The translations under genes were made by a program, and so were the position numbers. A stretch of 7,209 nt of DNA from Armatimonadota bacterium (GTDB lineage Bacteria; Sysuimicrobiota; Sysuimicrobiia; Sysuimicrobiales; Kaftiobacteriaceae). How positions within the stretch are numbered: position 1 is the first letter of the stretch; each line of letters starts with the position of its first letter. Below are positions 6,255 to 7,209 of this stretch, piece after piece. Below the pieces are notes generated by a model, which was not told where the DNA came from, made no database searches, and was given only the letters and a program-made list of their open reading frames with translations. Where the stretch lies: assembly GCA_020028535.1 (NCBI GenBank), contig JAIBHM010000093.1:1-7209 (forward strand). The letters are read 5' to 3'.

Positions 6255-6317
6255 ATGAACGCGAGGCCGCGACGCCTCCGCACTGTGCGGAGGCGTCGTG
6301 TCATTTCAGGAGGTTAA
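6255..6317 (+). CDS. Possible 20-residue Arg-rich leader peptide
   Basis: An ATG at 6255 opens a 20-codon frame ending in TAA at 6315-6317, 5 nt before the ATG of the next small gene. Eight residues are Arg (positions 4, 6, 7, 9, 12-15), using five of the six Arg codons. The frame contains the whole 27-nt palindrome. Its last sense codons GGA GGT are also the Shine-Dalgarno core of the following gene. Its own ribosome site is weak (AGGT only 2 nt before ATG). The Arg richness may just reflect GC-rich palindrome sequence; a regulatory leader translated to control the downstream gene is the alternative. Confidence 0.3.
   Translation: MNARPRRLRTVRRRRVISGG
6268..6300 (+). promoter_or_regulatory. 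Large 5'-leader RNA hairpin with anti-Shine-Dalgarno arm
   Basis: Positions 6271-6297 form a perfect palindrome, GACGCCTCCGCAC-T-GTGCGGAGGCGTC (13-bp arms, 1-nt centre). As RNA the stem extends outward by C-G, a G-U wobble and another C-G to 6268/6300, and the loop is realistically 3-5 nt. It lies between the promoter and the Shine-Dalgarno at 6308. The 5' arm contains CCTCC (6275-6279), which could pair either with GGAGG of its own 3' arm or with the true GGAGG at 6309-6313. Two exclusive structures are therefore possible. The 3' flank (TGTCATTTC) is too poor in T for an intrinsic terminator. As a DNA site it could instead bind a dimeric protein. Confidence 0.65.
6308..6313 (+). promoter_or_regulatory. 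Shine-Dalgarno of the 47-residue ORF
   Basis: AGGAGG ends 9 nt before the ATG at 6323. It continues into AGGAGGT, a 7-nt match to the 16S rRNA tail, and it fixes the reading frame of the small gene over the overlapping GTG frame at 6298. Confidence 0.75.
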
Positions 6318-6322
6318 CAGGT

Positions 6323-6466
6323 ATGGAACGCCATCGAGATCCACTGGAACTGTGGGTCGGAACCTGGACGCCCGACGAGCTCGCGAAGCGGGAGAGCCGC
6401 AAAGCGGAGGAGCGGAAGACGACGGAAGAGCCCTCCCCGGAAGCGGACGTCGGCAAGCGGGACTAG
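6323..6466 (+). CDS. Unrecognised 47-residue charged small protein
   Basis: A short open frame, MERHRDPLELWVGTWTPDEL and onward to GKRD, with a TAG stop at 6464-6466. The N-terminal ~20 residues contain two Trp (11 and 15) and could form a small structured or binding segment. The remainder (~21-47) is dominated by Lys, Arg and Glu with Pro and looks disordered. There is no signal peptide, membrane helix or Cys. Support for a real gene comes from the signals around it: a consensus promoter at 6207-6234, an ideal AGGAGG 9 nt upstream, and a GC hairpin 6 nt after the stop. I do not recognise a family. The gene is monocistronic unless the leader ORF is translated, and it converges on the UPF0182 gene. 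Confidence 0.65.
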   Translation: MERHRDPLELWVGTWTPDELAKRESRKAEERKTTEEPSPEADVGKRD

Positions 6467-6472
6467 AGTTCC

Positions 6473-6492
6473 GGCCGGCCCAGAGGCCGGCC
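6473..6492. terminator. GC hairpin between convergent genes (possible bidirectional terminator)
   Basis: GGCCGGCC-CAGA-GGCCGGCC forms an 8-bp all-GC stem with a 4-nt loop. It starts 6 nt after the 47-residue ORF stop and ends 3 nt before the stop of the opposing UPF0182 gene. Neither side has a run of T, so it is not a textbook intrinsic terminator. The position between two 3' ends still suggests transcript termination or 3'-end protection. Confidence 0.5.
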
Positions 6493-6495
6493 AGG

Positions 6496-7209
6496 TCACC
6501 TCTGCATCTGCTCGAGTTGTCGAAGTAACGCCCCCAGCCGCTCGATTTCCCGCGCGTAGCCGGTAAAGTCCCCCTGACGCAGCAGTTGCTGCGCCCGCTC
6601 AAAGCTTTCCCGCGCCTGCCGGATCAGATTACCCGGCACCCCGCCCGCAGGAGGAACCGCCCCAGGCGCCGCCCGTGGCGCGCGGCCAAGAAGTCGCGCC
6701 ATCGCGGCGTCCAGACTTTCCTCCATGACGATGCGTGGGCCGCTGGCCACGATCACCCGCTTGAGTTCCGGCAGCTGGCTGCGCTCTGCCTGCAGAAAAA
6801 GCGGTTCCACGTACATCAACGTGTTTTCCATCGGAATCACGAGCAGGTTGCCGCGGATGACCCGCGAGCCTTCCTGGTTCCACAAGGTCAGCTGCTGACT
6901 GATCACCGGGTCCTGGTTGATGCGCGCCTCCACCTGCATCGGCCCGAAGGCCAGGCGGTCTTTGGGGAACCGGTAGACGACAAGCTCGCCGTAATTGGGC
7001 GCGTCGTTGCGTGCCGCCATCCAGGCGATCATATTGTCGCGGTTGGCCGGAGAGAACGGCAGGATCAGGATAAACTCGGGCCGATCCTCGGAACCCAGTC
7101 GCATCGTGACATAGTAGGGCTCCACCGGCACGGTCTCGTTCCCGAACACCTCGTTGGGAATCGCCCAGACGTCCTCCCGGTTGTAGAACACCCGCGGGTC
7201 GCGCATGTG
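6496..7209 (-). CDS. UPF0182 family protein, C-terminal part only
   Basis: The last ~237 residues of a UPF0182 (PF03699) protein; the frame continues past the right edge, so the start and the N-terminal membrane helices of this ~900-residue family are not visible. Family-conserved stretches seen: VFYNREDVWAIPNEVFGNE, VEPYYVTMRL, FILILPFSPANRDNMIAWMAARND, YGELVVYRFPKDRLAFGPMQVEARINQDP, ISQQLTLWNQEGSRVIRGNLLVIPMENTLMYVEPLFLQAE, and LPELKRVIVASGPRIVMEESL. After a Pro/Ala/Gly-rich linker (PRAAPGAVPPAGG) the protein ends in a charged helical tail (~45 residues), probably amphipathic or coiled-coil. The family is membrane-associated with no established function. The internal Met near 7206 is not the start. 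The gene converges on the 47-residue ORF across a GC hairpin. Confidence 0.95.
   Translation of the reverse strand, partial: HMRDPRVFYNREDVWAIPNEVFGNETVPVEPYYVTMRLGSEDRPEFILILPFSPANRDNMIAWMAARNDAPNYGELVVYRFPKDRLAFGPMQVEARINQDPVISQQLTLWNQEGSRVIRGNLLVIPMENTLMYVEPLFLQAERSQLPELKRVIVASGPRIVMEESLDAAMARLLGRAPRAAPGAVPPAGGVPGNLIRQARESFERAQQLLRQGDFTGYAREIERLGALLRQLEQMQR

Noticed and set aside
6298..6528. A 76-codon GTG frame overlapping the 47-residue ORF, with GGAGG from the hairpin 4 nt upstream
   Set aside because: Its Shine-Dalgarno is buried in the stem and too close to the start. The frame reads through the GC hairpin and into the 3' end of the UPF0182 gene. The ATG frame at 6323 has far better signals.

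Overview
The window is GC-rich, densely packed bacterial chromosome. Genes are separated by few bases or overlap, and Shine-Dalgarno sequences are strong where they are present; one matches 11 bases of the expected 16S rRNA tail. The mix is a UPF0182 protein, a PrxQ-spaced peroxiredoxin, CorA, a PncB-type nicotinate phosphoribosyltransferase, and a COG3375 acyltransferase next to an N-succinylamino acid racemase/OSBS-like enolase. This suggests a high-GC member of the Terrabacteria (deep Bacillota, Chloroflexota or an uncultured relative). That placement is inference, because no rRNA or other marker gene is present.

Layout. Positions 2-1143 (+): the 3' part of dinB (DNA polymerase IV), overlapping a RidA-superfamily gene. 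Positions 1150-1623 (-): a peroxiredoxin, convergent with the RidA gene across a 6-base gap and divergent from corA. Its promoter has an extended -10 element and a 16-bp palindrome where the -35 box should be. Positions 1736-4077 (+): corA and pncB, overlapping by ATGA. Positions 4078-4339: an intergenic stretch holding a possible 12-codon lysine-rich mini-gene on the minus strand. Positions 4340-6192 (+): a GNAT acyltransferase and an enolase-superfamily racemase/OSBS, again overlapping by ATGA. Positions 6207-6466 (+): a strong sigma70-type promoter, a leader with a near-perfect 27-nt palindrome inside a possible Arg-rich leader ORF, and an unrecognised 47-residue protein with an ideal ribosome binding site. 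Positions 6473-6492: a GC hairpin between convergent genes. Positions 6496-7209 (-): the C-terminal part of a UPF0182 membrane-associated protein, running off the window.

Functionally this is mostly housekeeping: DNA damage tolerance, peroxide and reactive-metabolite defence, Mg2+ uptake with NAD salvage, and a two-gene module resembling the N-succinyl-amino-acid racemization pathway (D- to L-amino acid conversion). No mobile element, CRISPR array, tRNA or rRNA was seen. The least explained part is 6207-6492: promoter, structured leader and orphan small protein. The lysine mini-ORF and the peroxiredoxin operator candidate come next.
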